Assembly: GCF_018613855.1 (NCBI RefSeq)
Contig: NZ_JAGGPK010000009.1
Span: 1-64,000 of the forward strand
Source of the DNA: Arthrobacter sp. ISL-30
GTDB taxonomy: Bacteria > Actinomycetota > Actinomycetes > Actinomycetales > Micrococcaceae
DNA: 64,000 bases
Direction of reading: 5' to 3'
In this document: positions 8,312-15,491 of the stretch, in pieces
How positions within the stretch are numbered: position 1 is the stretch's first letter
How the letters are laid out: every line of letters starts with the position of its first letter
Notes under the pieces: generated by a model
What the model was told of the DNA's origin: nothing
Database searches by the model: none
Seen by the model: only the letters and a program-made list of their open reading frames with translations
Translations under genes and position numbers: made by a program

Positions 8312-9546
8312 GGGCCCTCCTGAAGGGACTGGGTGGTCTGAAAGGACGGGCTCGCTTCGGGTTCCGGGCGGTGGATTGGTCCCTTTCCCTCTTTCAACGG
8401 CTTCAGCGACGCTCCACTCCTCGAGGAGATGATTTCGGCGGTGATGGAAACGGCAACCTCCGCAGGCGTGACGGCGCCCAGGTCAAGGCCGATCGGCGAA
8501 TGCAGCCGGGTCAGGGCCTTCGGAGCCATGCCGCCGGCCAGCAGGGATTCGATCCGCTGGCGGTGGCTGCGCCGGGATCCCATCGCGCCCACAAAAGCCA
8601 GGTCCAGGCCAAGGGCAGTTTCCAGCAAAGGAACATCGAACTTGGGGTCATGGGTGAGAATGCAGACGACTGTTCTCGCGTCCAGGCGCCCTTCGGAGGC
8701 CTCGGCTGCCAGGTAACGGTGAGGCCAGGCCATGACGACTTCATCTGCAGTTGTGAAGCGGCCCTGGCCGGCAAAGGCCGGGCGGGCGTCGCACATCGTC
8801 ACCCGGTAGCCCAGAAGCTTACCGGCAGGGATGAGTGCGGCCCCGAAATCGTTGGCACCAAAAACAATCATCCGGGCCGGCGGAAGCCTGCTCTCGACGA
8901 ACAATGAAATGGGTTCCGGGGTTGTCATGGGCTCGATGGCCGGCCCGCTTCCGGGAGCGCATCCCTCGACAGGAGCCAGGCGAATTAGCCCGGCGCGCCC
9001 GCCGCGCAATAGCGATTCGAGCTGCGGCGCAGCTGACCGCAACAGGCGCGGATCGCCGTCGAGGATCGCGGCAAGCTCCGGCGACTCGCTGGCCCGGAAG
9101 CGGGCGGGATCCGCGACGACGATTGCGCCGCCCCGTACGGCGTCCATCCTCCGGATCAGGGCGACAGCATCCGTGGCGCCATGGTTCCGGAGCCGGTCCA
9201 GCATCGCAGGGTTCAGGTGACCGTCGTCGGCACCAATGGGCTGGATGTGGACGTCCAGCTCGCCTCCACACGTAAGTCCGACGGCGAACGCGTCCTCGGC
9301 ACTGTAGCCGAACTGCTCGCGCCGACTCCCGCCATCGCGCAGGGACTGGAGGGCCGCCTCTACCACGGCTCCCTCGACGCAGCCGCCGGAGAGGCTGCCC
9401 AGTACCTCGCCGTACTCGGACACGAGCATGGACGTACCGAGCGGACGCGGCACCGAGCCGCCGGTGGCGACGATGGTAGCCACGGCACAGCGTTGCCCCG
9501 AAACCGCAGGACGCCAGCTGTCCAGCGCAGACATCAAATCCAACAT
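8302..9546 (-). CDS. xdhC: XdhC/CoxI family molybdoenzyme maturation protein
   Basis: The N-terminal XdhC_CoxI domain reads GGSVPRPLGTSMLV followed by GSLSGGCVEGAVV. The C-terminal half has a Rossmann motif (MIVFGANDFGAAL) and the ending HSPIGLDLGAVTPAEVAVSI. XdhC proteins bind the molybdenum cofactor, help its sulfuration and insert it into the apoenzyme. The frame runs to 9762, but ATG at 9544-9546 has a purine-rich AGGGGG nine bases upstream and starts right before the domain (414 aa). First gene of the xanthine dehydrogenase operon. Confidence 0.9.
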   Translation of the reverse strand: MLDLMSALDSWRPAVSGQRCAVATIVATGGSVPRPLGTSMLVSEYGEVLGSLSGGCVEGAVVEAALQSLRDGGSRREQFGYSAEDAFAVGLTCGGELDVHIQPIGADDGHLNPAMLDRLRNHGATDAVALIRRMDAVRGGAIVVADPARFRASESPELAAILDGDPRLLRSAAPQLESLLRGGRAGLIRLAPVEGCAPGSGPAIEPMTTPEPISLFVESRLPPARMIVFGANDFGAALIPAGKLLGYRVTMCDARPAFAGQGRFTTADEVVMAWPHRYLAAEASEGRLDARTVVCILTHDPKFDVPLLETALGLDLAFVGAMGSRRSHRQRIESLLAGGMAPKALTRLHSPIGLDLGAVTPAEVAVSITAEIISSRSGASLKPLKEGKGPIHRPEPEASPSFQTTQSLQEGPWT

Positions 9547-9915
9547 GGCGACAGTCCCCCTGTCCCTGAGGTCCTGGCCGGGATGCCCCGACCGGGGCGA
9601 TGCACGTTCTTGCCCAATATTCTCATTCCTTGGAGGTGCTGGGGTTACGCGATGATTGCAGTTCACCGCGAAGTGGGTTTTGGTGTTGGTGGGACCGGGG
9701 CGGGACTTCACCTTCCCGCCCCAGTCCCTGGGAGACGCTGCTCCCGGTGGCGGCTCCGCCACGCCCCGCCGCCCGCCGTCGTCGGCCGCCGCCGGTCCCC
9801 CAACAGGACCGGCGGGCCGGTGTACAACGGCGAACGCCTATTCAATGCGGTGACTTGGCAGGACCGCCGGCAGAAGGGCCGGTCCGGGAGACCGGCCGCT
9901 GTGGACCGGCCGCGG
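9547..9915. other. Gap between azgA-type gene end and xdhC start
   Basis: No gene is supported in these 369 bases. The part near xdhC should carry its promoter; a palindrome GCCCCG-AC-CGGGGC sits at 9585-9598. The rest, downstream of the AzgA-type permease gene, holds several GC-rich hairpins, the last being the one at 9877-9897. Long open frames across it are antisense artefacts. Confidence 0.5.
9877..9897 (-). terminator. GC hairpin after AzgA-type permease gene
   Basis: GGCCGGTC - CGGGA - GACCGGCC is a perfect 8-bp stem just past the stop of the permease on its strand. No T tract follows, so termination is inferred from place and stability only. Confidence 0.4.
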
Positions 9916-11448
9916 TCAGGCGCCCATGAGCGCGTTGATGGGGCCGCGGGCGAAGTAGATGATGAACCCAACGGTCACCACCCACATGAGCGGGTGCACC
10001 TTCTTTGCCTTGCCGGAGGCGGCGCCGATGATCGCCCAGGTGATGAACCCGACGCCGATGCCGTTGGCGATGGAGTAGGTCAGCGGCATGGTCACGATGG
10101 TCAGGAACGCCGGCAGCGCCACGGAGAACTTGGTGAATTTGATCTCCCGGATCTGCGCCATCATCATGGCACCGACTACCACCAGGGCCGCCGCAGCTAC
10201 TTCAAGCGGAACCACCGAGGTGAGTGGCGTCAGGAACATCGAGCCCAGGAAGAGCACTCCCGTGACCACCGAGGCCAGGCCGGTGCGGGCGCCTTCGCCG
10301 ATACCGGCGGCGGAGTCGATGTACACGGTGTTGGAGGAGCCGGACGTCGCACCGCCGGCCACCGCCCCGAGGCCCTCGACGATGAATGCCGACTTCAGCC
10401 GGGGAAACGTCCCGTCCTTGTGGGCAACTCCCGCGCTCTTGGCCAGTCCGGTCATGGTGCCCATTGCGTCGAAGAAGTTGGTGAACACCAAGGTGAAGAC
10501 CAGCATGGTCGCTGCGAGCCCGCCGATCCTGGCGAAGGAGCCGAAGAGGTCGAACTGGCCCACGAGCCCGAGGTCCGGTGCCGATACCAGTTGGCCGGAG
10601 AGAACCGGGGTGTTCAGGTGCCAGCCGCCGGGGTTGTTCGGCCCGCCTGGTCCTATGTGCAGCACGGCCTCGACGACGGCGGCGAGGACTGTGGTTGCAA
10701 CAATGCCGATCAGCAGGCCACCCTGGACCCTGCGTGCCACGAGGATGCCCATGACCAGCAGTCCGGCGATGAAGACAAGGGTGGGGATGGAGGTAATGGA
10801 ACCGTCGGTGCCGAGCTGCACAGGCGGGCCGCCCTGGGTGCCGCGGACAAATCCAGAGTCGACGAAGCCGATGAAGGCAATGAACAGGCCGATGCCCACC
10901 GTGATGGCAGCCTTGAGCTCCTTGGGGACAGCCCGGAAGATCGCGGTCCGCGCACCGGTGACGCCGAAGAGGACGATCAGGATGCCGTTGATGACCACCA
11001 GGCCCATGGCCTCGGCCCAGGTGACTTCCTGGATCACGGCCACCGCGAGGAAGGAGTTGATGCCCAGCCCTGCGGCCAGCCCGAACGGCAGGTTCGCCAC
11101 CAGGCCGAACAGGATGGTCATGACGCCTGCGGTGAGCCCGGTAACCGCCCCCACCTGGGCCGCGGACAACCATCCACCAGCGACGTCAGTCGGAGCGTTA
11201 TCGGCAGCGAAGCCGCCGAGGATGAGCGGGTTGAGGATCACGATGTAGGCCATCGTGAAGAAGGTGACCAGGCCACCGCGGAACTCGCGGGCCAGCGTCG
11301 ATCCCCGCTTGGTGATCTGGAAGAAATTGTCCAGGAAAGAGCCCGACGCCGGTGGCCGGTTGCCAGGGGCGGTCCGGTTCGCGTTGGCGGTCCGGACGGC
11401 AGTGGGCTGCTGCTCAGCGTTGTTGTCCAGCATTGTCATTTCAGCCAC
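9916..11448 (-). CDS. AzgA-type NCS2 guanine/hypoxanthine permease
   Basis: This 510-residue membrane protein has about 12-14 hydrophobic segments and the AzgA-like opening REFRGGLVTFFTMAYIVILNPLIL. It also has DAMGTMTGLAK and GLGINSFLAV. The AzgA/PbuG/PbuO group takes up hypoxanthine, guanine or adenine by proton symport. It follows the guanine deaminase gene after only 6 bp, so the pair forms a guanine uptake and deamination operon. Three Met codons lie in the first six residues, so the exact start is uncertain. Confidence 0.9.
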   Translation of the reverse strand: MAEMTMLDNNAEQQPTAVRTANANRTAPGNRPPASGSFLDNFFQITKRGSTLAREFRGGLVTFFTMAYIVILNPLILGGFAADNAPTDVAGGWLSAAQVGAVTGLTAGVMTILFGLVANLPFGLAAGLGINSFLAVAVIQEVTWAEAMGLVVINGILIVLFGVTGARTAIFRAVPKELKAAITVGIGLFIAFIGFVDSGFVRGTQGGPPVQLGTDGSITSIPTLVFIAGLLVMGILVARRVQGGLLIGIVATTVLAAVVEAVLHIGPGGPNNPGGWHLNTPVLSGQLVSAPDLGLVGQFDLFGSFARIGGLAATMLVFTLVFTNFFDAMGTMTGLAKSAGVAHKDGTFPRLKSAFIVEGLGAVAGGATSGSSNTVYIDSAAGIGEGARTGLASVVTGVLFLGSMFLTPLTSVVPLEVAAAALVVVGAMMMAQIREIKFTKFSVALPAFLTIVTMPLTYSIANGIGVGFITWAIIGAASGKAKKVHPLMWVVTVGFIIYFARGPINALMGA

Positions 11449-11454
11449 CTGGCC

Positions 11455-11949
11455 CTAGTAGTCGATCCTGGAATCGAGGGTGTTCCATGTGTTGAATGGC
11501 TCGAGGATTCCCGGAGCCCTGGGGTCGCCCAGTTCCAGCTTGGCGACAGGCATGAGCGCGTCCCGCTGGTCATTCTCGAAGTAGTCGTAGAAGACGGCGT
11601 CGTCGAAGCCGACGGAAGCGGCGTCGTGGCGGTCAGCGGCGAAGACAACGCGGTCGATGCGTGCCCACAGGGCCGAAGCCAGGCACATGGGGCAGGGCTC
11701 GCAGCTGGTGTAGAGCGTTGCCCCGCTGAGGTCGAACGTTCCCAGTTCGCTGCATGCGGTGCGGATTGCGGTAACTTCGGCGTGGGCCGTGGGGTCGTTG
11801 CTCGCGGTGACGCGGTTGACGCCCTCGAAAGCCTGCCCGTCGGCGGTGACTACGACGGCGCCAAACGGACCGCCGCTGTTCAGGACGTTTGCTGTTGCCA
11901 GCTGTATGGATCGGGCCAGGAATTGTTCGGCCGTGACGGTGGTACTCAT
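11455..11949 (-). CDS. guaD: Guanine deaminase (cytidine-deaminase fold)
   Basis: This small zinc deaminase (164 aa) has the signatures HAEVTAI (His56, Glu58) and TSCEPCPMC (Cys86 and Cys89 as zinc ligands). FGAVVV at 29-34 and a C-terminal tail resemble Bacillus-type guanine deaminase. It converts guanine to xanthine in the cytoplasm and so feeds xanthine dehydrogenase. The start has AAAGGGAG seven bases upstream. Co-transcribed with the AzgA-type permease. A related nucleoside deaminase function cannot be ruled out, but the neighbours support guanine. Confidence 0.85.
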   Translation of the reverse strand: MSTTVTAEQFLARSIQLATANVLNSGGPFGAVVVTADGQAFEGVNRVTASNDPTAHAEVTAIRTACSELGTFDLSGATLYTSCEPCPMCLASALWARIDRVVFAADRHDAASVGFDDAVFYDYFENDQRDALMPVAKLELGDPRAPGILEPFNTWNTLDSRIDY

Positions 11950-12184
11950 GTTGCGACTCCCTTTGCTGGGAAGCCGAGTGACCTAGGCACAAACGGACGG
12001 GACTGCTCCAGTGCTTGGTTACCAGGCTTCAGCATTTGCGATGAAGGTTAAGTTGCGCCTGGTAGATAGCTTCCCGAAGTCCGGGTGCCCGCCTTTGGCA
12101 GTTAGAGATTAGCACCGGCTTTGTGACCAGCGCCATAGTCTTCCGGAAAAAAGTTTTCATCATGTGAGATTACCAACCAACGCG

Positions 12185-12233
12185 GGGTCATTTGGAGCCC
12201 ATTCGAGGGCCATTTATGGGCCGGAAGTGACCC
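12185..12233. promoter_or_regulatory. Nested dyad upstream of 8-oxoguanine deaminase promoter
   Basis: GGGTCA (12185-12190) pairs with TGACCC (12228-12233), and inside it GCCCAT (12197-12202) pairs with ATGGGC (12216-12221), with equal 6-bp spacers. Placed 19 bp before the -35 box, it looks like a site for an activator or repressor of the divergent purine genes. Confidence 0.45.
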
Positions 12234-12251
12234 GGCGTTGCTTGAGGCGGA

Positions 12252-12280
12252 TTGACGGTGCCCTGGTCGCCCCCTACGCT
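12252..12280 (+). promoter_or_regulatory. Promoter of 8-oxoguanine deaminase gene
   Basis: TTGACG (12252-12257) and TACGCT (12275-12280) are separated by 17 bp, a good vegetative-sigma match. Transcription would begin near 12287, just before the conserved leader element. Confidence 0.65.
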
Positions 12281-12288
12281 GGGGCCAC

Positions 12289-12336
12289 ACCTGGATCAGC
12301 AGACAGGGCCTAACTGAGCTGGCTAGCGAAACTAGC
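12289..12336 (+). ncRNA. Conserved purine-gene leader element, copy 1 (candidate riboswitch)
   Basis: The first 35 nt (12289-12323) match the uricase leader at 17007-17042 at about 31 positions when one-base gaps are allowed. The conserved pieces are ACCTGG, CAGCAG, CAGGG, TAA and TGAGCTGGC. CCUG (12290-12293) can pair with CAGG (12304-12307), and CAGC (12297-12300) with GCUG (12318-12321); the crossed order makes an H-type pseudoknot. A small hairpin GCTAG-CGAAA-CTAGC (12322-12336) follows; there is no T tract. Control here, if any, could act on translation. Structure and ligand are inference. Confidence 0.5.
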
Positions 12337-12362
12337 AAACCGCCAACCAGACAAGGACCCCT

Positions 12363-13736
12363 ATGTCCCGGATACCAAACACATCGCCAGCCTCCCGCCT
12401 TTGGATCAGGAATCCCCTCGCGGTGTTTACTGCCAATGCGCTCGATGCCCGCGGTGGCATCGTGATCAGCGAGGGCAAAATCGTGGAGCTCATTCCTGCG
12501 GGAGGGCAGCCATCAGCGCCATGCAACGAGAACTTCGATGCCTCCGCCCACGTCCTGCTTCCGGGCCTGATCAACACGCACCACCACTTCTACCAGACCC
12601 TCACCCGGGCCTGGGGTCCCGTGGCCAACACACCCCTCTTCCCCTGGCTCGAGCGCCTTTATCCGGTATGGGCGCGCCTGACGCCCTCCAGCCTGGAACT
12701 CGCGGCCAAGGTAGCCCTCGCCGAGCTCTTGCTTTCGGGGTGCACTACAGCAGCCGACCACCACTACGTCTTCCCTGCCGGCATGGACGAGGCCATTGAC
12801 ATCGAGGTGGCCGTCGTGCGGGAGCTGGGGATGAGGGCAACGTTGACGCGTGGGTCCATGACGCTGGGCAAGGACGACGGCGGGCTGCCGCCCCAGTCCA
12901 CGGTCCAGTCGCCCGATGTCATCCTGGCGGACAGCGAACGGCTGATCCGCAAGTACCACGACGCCGGTGAAGGCGCCGTCATCCAGGTCGCCCTGGCCCC
13001 GTGCTCACCATTTTCCGTAACCAAGGAAATCATGGTGGAAAGCGCAGCACTCGCTGAGCGCCTCAACGTCCGGCTGCACACACATCTCGCCGAGACCATG
13101 GACGAGGAGGACTTCTGCCGGGAGATGTTTGGCATGCGCACCGTCGACTATCTCGAGAGCGTCGGCTGGCTTGGCAACCGAACCTGGCTCGGCCATGGCA
13201 TCCACTTCACCAGCGAGGAGATTTCCAGGCTGGGAGCCGCGGGAACCGGCGTCGCGCACTGCCCGACGTCGAACATGCGGCTCGCGTCCGGAACGGCACG
13301 CGTGCTGGAACTTGAGGACTCGGGAGTTCCTGTGGGCCTCGGGGTGGACGGCTCGGCGTCGAACGATGCTTCGAACATGATCCTCGAGGCACGGCAGGCG
13401 CTGTACCTGCAACGGCTGCGCTATGGGGCGGATGTCCCGGTGGAGCGGGCGCTGGGCTGGGCCACGCGAGGCTCAGCGACCGTCCTCGGCAGGCCGGACA
13501 TCGGCCAACTGGCGCCGGGCATGCAGGCGGACCTTGCCATGTTCACGCTGGATGACCTGCGCTTTTCCGGCAGCCACGACCCCCTCGCCGCCCTGCTCCT
13601 ATGCGGGGCCGACCGCGCTGATCGGGTGATGGTCGGTGGCACCTGGCGGGTGATCAACGGCGCCATTCCAGGCCTCGATGTCGCAGGGCTGGTGGCGGAA
13701 CATTCGGCCGCGGCTAGGAAACTGATCAGCGGGTAG
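12363..13736 (+). CDS. 8-oxoguanine deaminase-like amidohydrolase
   Basis: This 457-residue protein of the amidohydrolase superfamily has the metal motif NTHHHFYQTLTRA (His73/His75 pair), HTHLAETMDEE in the middle, WLGHGIHF, and the late GLGVDGSASND with the catalytic Asp. This pattern is shared by 8-oxoguanine deaminases, which turn 8-oxoguanine into urate, and by hydroxy-s-triazine hydrolases of the AtzB type. In a purine degradation island the first is far more likely. It would feed urate straight to uricase. ATG has AAGGA five bases upstream. Its mRNA leader shares a conserved element with the uricase mRNA. Confidence 0.85.
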   Translation: MSRIPNTSPASRLWIRNPLAVFTANALDARGGIVISEGKIVELIPAGGQPSAPCNENFDASAHVLLPGLINTHHHFYQTLTRAWGPVANTPLFPWLERLYPVWARLTPSSLELAAKVALAELLLSGCTTAADHHYVFPAGMDEAIDIEVAVVRELGMRATLTRGSMTLGKDDGGLPPQSTVQSPDVILADSERLIRKYHDAGEGAVIQVALAPCSPFSVTKEIMVESAALAERLNVRLHTHLAETMDEEDFCREMFGMRTVDYLESVGWLGNRTWLGHGIHFTSEEISRLGAAGTGVAHCPTSNMRLASGTARVLELEDSGVPVGLGVDGSASNDASNMILEARQALYLQRLRYGADVPVERALGWATRGSATVLGRPDIGQLAPGMQADLAMFTLDDLRFSGSHDPLAALLLCGADRADRVMVGGTWRVINGAIPGLDVAGLVAEHSAAARKLISG

Positions 13737-13779
13737 TCCCCTCCGCCCGCGATGGTTCCCTGCGACAACCGATCGTTGC

Positions 13780-13785
13780 TAGCGT
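13780..13785 (+). promoter_or_regulatory. -10 box placing the ligD start at the mRNA end
   Basis: TAGCGT lies six bases before the ATG at 13792, and there is no ribosome site between. This spacing would start the RNA at or next to the A of the ATG, as in leaderless actinobacterial mRNAs. No good -35 was seen. Confidence 0.4.
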
Positions 13786-13791
13786 GGCGGA

Positions 13792-15036
13792 ATGAACCCG
13801 TCGAAGACCCCGGCAGAGATCCTCAACATTGGCGGCATCGAGGTTAGTATCTCGAGCCCGGACAAGGTGGTGTTTCCCGAGCCCGGGCTGACGAAGCTCG
13901 ACCTGGTGCGCTACTACCTGGCCGTCGCGGATGGCGCGCTGCGCGGCGCTGGCGGCCGACCCATGGTGCTCAAGCGCTTTCCGAAGGGCATCGACGCGGA
14001 GCCGTTCTTCCAGAAGCGCGTGCCCGAGAACCACCCCGCCTTCATCGACACGACGACGCTGCACTATGCATCCGGGACGTCGGCGGAGGAGGCCGTCATC
14101 CGGGATGCCGCGGGCCTGGCGTGGGTCGTGAATCTTGGATGCCTCGACCTCAACCCGCACCCGGTGCGCGCCGAGGACCTCGAGCACCCCGACGAGCTCC
14201 GCGTCGACCTCGATCCGATGCCGGGGGTCGACTGGTCCCAGATCGTCGACGTCGCGTATGTCGCGCAAGAGGTGCTCGACGACGTGGGACTCGTGGGCTG
14301 GCCGAAGACGAGCGGGTCGCGGGGACTCCACATTCTGGTGCGCATCGCGCCGCAATGGTCGTACCGCGACGTGCGGCTTGCCGCCGAGACCCTCGCCCGG
14401 GAGGTTGAAAACCGTGCTCCCGGTCTCGCCACCGCGCGATGGTGGAAGGAGGAGCGCGGCGAGAGTGTGTTCGTCGACTTCAACCAGAACGCGAAGGACC
14501 GCACTGTGGCGTCGGCGTACTCGGTCCGGCCCCTGCCCGATGCCCGAGTCTCGACGCCGCTCACATGGGATGAGGTCCGCTCCACCCGGCCGGAACAATT
14601 CACGGTGCCCACGGTGCTCGAGCGCTTCGCAGACGTGGGCGACTCCCACGCCGGCATCGATGACGCGGTGGGCACACTTAACGGGCTTCTCGCCCTGGCT
14701 GCCGAGCTCGGCCCAGCCGAGAAGCCGCCACGTGGCGGCGACGGCTCTGGCCGCCGGCAGTCGGTGATGCCGCTCATTGAGGTGGCCCGCACCAAGACCA
14801 AGCCTGAGGCGCTCGCCGCCCTCGACGAGTGGAAGTCCCGGCATGCGGACGTCGTCCCGTCCCTGCACCCAGCCGATGTGCTCGTCGACGGAATGCGGGG
14901 GTCGAGCTCGCTCTGGTACAGGGTGCGGGTGAACCTTCAGCACGTCCCCGAAGCGGAGCGTCCGCCGCAGGAGGAGCTCATCGCAGACTACGACCCATGG
15001 GCCGGCAAGGAGTGGCCGGGGCGCGCTGGGTCCTGA
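13792..15036 (+). CDS. ligD: LigD-type NHEJ polymerase domain protein
   Basis: This stand-alone polymerase/primase domain of bacterial LigD (414 aa) has FPEPGLTKLDLVRYY near residue 28, LKRFPKG at 60, the catalytic DLDP with Asp139 and Asp141, the nucleotide-binding TSGSRGLHILV near 170 and FVDFNQNA near 226. In non-homologous end joining it fills in broken DNA ends, preferring ribonucleotides, together with Ku and a ligase. Neither Ku nor a ligase domain is in this window, so the partners must be elsewhere. Probably leaderless. Its stop lies inside an 18-bp perfect tandem duplication. Confidence 0.88.
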   Translation: MNPSKTPAEILNIGGIEVSISSPDKVVFPEPGLTKLDLVRYYLAVADGALRGAGGRPMVLKRFPKGIDAEPFFQKRVPENHPAFIDTTTLHYASGTSAEEAVIRDAAGLAWVVNLGCLDLNPHPVRAEDLEHPDELRVDLDPMPGVDWSQIVDVAYVAQEVLDDVGLVGWPKTSGSRGLHILVRIAPQWSYRDVRLAAETLAREVENRAPGLATARWWKEERGESVFVDFNQNAKDRTVASAYSVRPLPDARVSTPLTWDEVRSTRPEQFTVPTVLERFADVGDSHAGIDDAVGTLNGLLALAAELGPAEKPPRGGDGSGRRQSVMPLIEVARTKTKPEALAALDEWKSRHADVVPSLHPADVLVDGMRGSSSLWYRVRVNLQHVPEAERPPQEELIADYDPWAGKEWPGRAGS

Positions 15037-15059
15037 GCCTACGCTGGGTCCTGAGCCTA
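15024..15059. repeat. 18-bp perfect tandem duplication at the ligD stop
   Basis: Two identical 18-bp units beginning CGCTGGGTCC (15024-15041 and 15042-15059) abut each other. The first holds the ligD stop TGA, and the second runs into the stop of the opposite small gene. This is a recent slippage or duplication event. Confidence 0.85.
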
Positions 15060-15233
15060 AGGGCGCTGCCGGCCGAAGACCGGGAGCGCGCGCAGCCAGC
15101 GGGAGAACCCGCGGGCCTTGCGGTCACAGTCGGCCGGAATGTAGAAGTCAGGGTCCGTCGCGCCAAACGGCAGGTACAGCTCCTGGCCAGGCGCCGGGAA
15201 TTCCGCGACGTTGTTCTTGTCCTTCGAGTCCAT
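15057..15233 (-). CDS. Small hypothetical protein
   Basis: This 58-residue protein starts MDSKDKNNVAEFPAPGQE and ends with an Arg-rich stretch (RGFSRWLRALPVFGRQRP). A longer open frame exists, but ATG at 15231-15233 has an excellent GGAGGAGG eight bases upstream and is taken as the start. No domain is recognised. It is convergent with ligD and divergent from dctA, and its promoter region contains the proposed IclR-type site at 15274-15290. Confidence 0.6.
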   Translation of the reverse strand: MDSKDKNNVAEFPAPGQELYLPFGATDPDFYIPADCDRKARGFSRWLRALPVFGRQRP

Positions 15234-15273
15234 CTGTTCCTCCTCCGTTTCGGTTATTTTCGCAGTCTGATGG

Positions 15274-15290
15274 TTTCCATAATCCGGAAA
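15274..15290. promoter_or_regulatory. IclR-type operator candidate upstream of dctA
   Basis: TTTCC-ATAATCC-GGAAA is a dyad. Read on the other strand, TTTTCCGGATTATGGAAA matches the site between iclR and the malic enzyme gene at 16 of 18 positions. The shared motif near two dicarboxylate-metabolism genes, next to an IclR gene, suggests one regulator. Confidence 0.5.
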
Positions 15291-15359
15291 ATTCTTTTTG
15301 TTATATGAAAAGTCTAGAACGCAGTCCTTCAACCCGTCAACACTTCCTAGGGCAGGTCT

Positions 15360-15375
15360 TGAAACGCTTGTTTCG
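15360..15375. promoter_or_regulatory. RpiR-type operator candidate (dctA, distal)
   Basis: TGAAAC-GCTT-GTTTCG has the same 6-4-6 geometry as sites at the rpiR gene and at the NCS1 permease. Its centre is 41 bp, about four helix turns, from the second dyad at 15401-15416. Confidence 0.55.
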
Positions 15376-15400
15376 GATGGACAGCAAAAGTAATCCATTT

Positions 15401-15416
15401 GTTTCATCCCTGAAAC
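15401..15416. promoter_or_regulatory. Second GAAAC dyad upstream of dctA
   Basis: GTTTCA-TCCC-TGAAAC is a perfect inverted repeat of the same half-site in reversed orientation. It lies about 75 bp before dctA where a -35 element would be expected. Confidence 0.45.
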
Positions 15417-15491
15417 ATGCCGTGCCTACCGTGGATAGGGTCCCCTCAACGTGCGCCGCGGCCCCTGGGCCGCCCGACGATTGGTTTCCCC

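Larger units (their letters stand above)
11950..12362. other. Divergent control region guaD / 8-oxoguanine deaminase
   Basis: These 413 bases hold no supported gene. They carry a nested dyad (12185-12233), a good sigma-70 type promoter toward the right (12252-12280), the conserved leader element (12289-12323), a small hairpin (12322-12336) and the ribosome site AAGGA five bases before the amidohydrolase ATG. A promoter for guaD must also lie here, but no convincing hexamer pair stands out on that strand. Confidence 0.6.

Noticed and set aside
9181-12051. A 956-residue open frame on the plus strand
   Set aside because: It lies antisense to xdhC, the permease and guaD. Its composition (strings of Asp, His, Gln, Arg) is that of a GC-rich shadow frame.
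12102-12338. 78-residue minus-strand frame between guaD and the amidohydrolase
   Set aside because: It runs through the promoter, dyad and leader element, has no ribosome site and no protein-like pattern.
12314-12400. Leader peptide at the second element copy
   Set aside because: The position matching the uricase leader ATG is CTG, and the frame has no early stop, so a conserved short peptide is unlikely.
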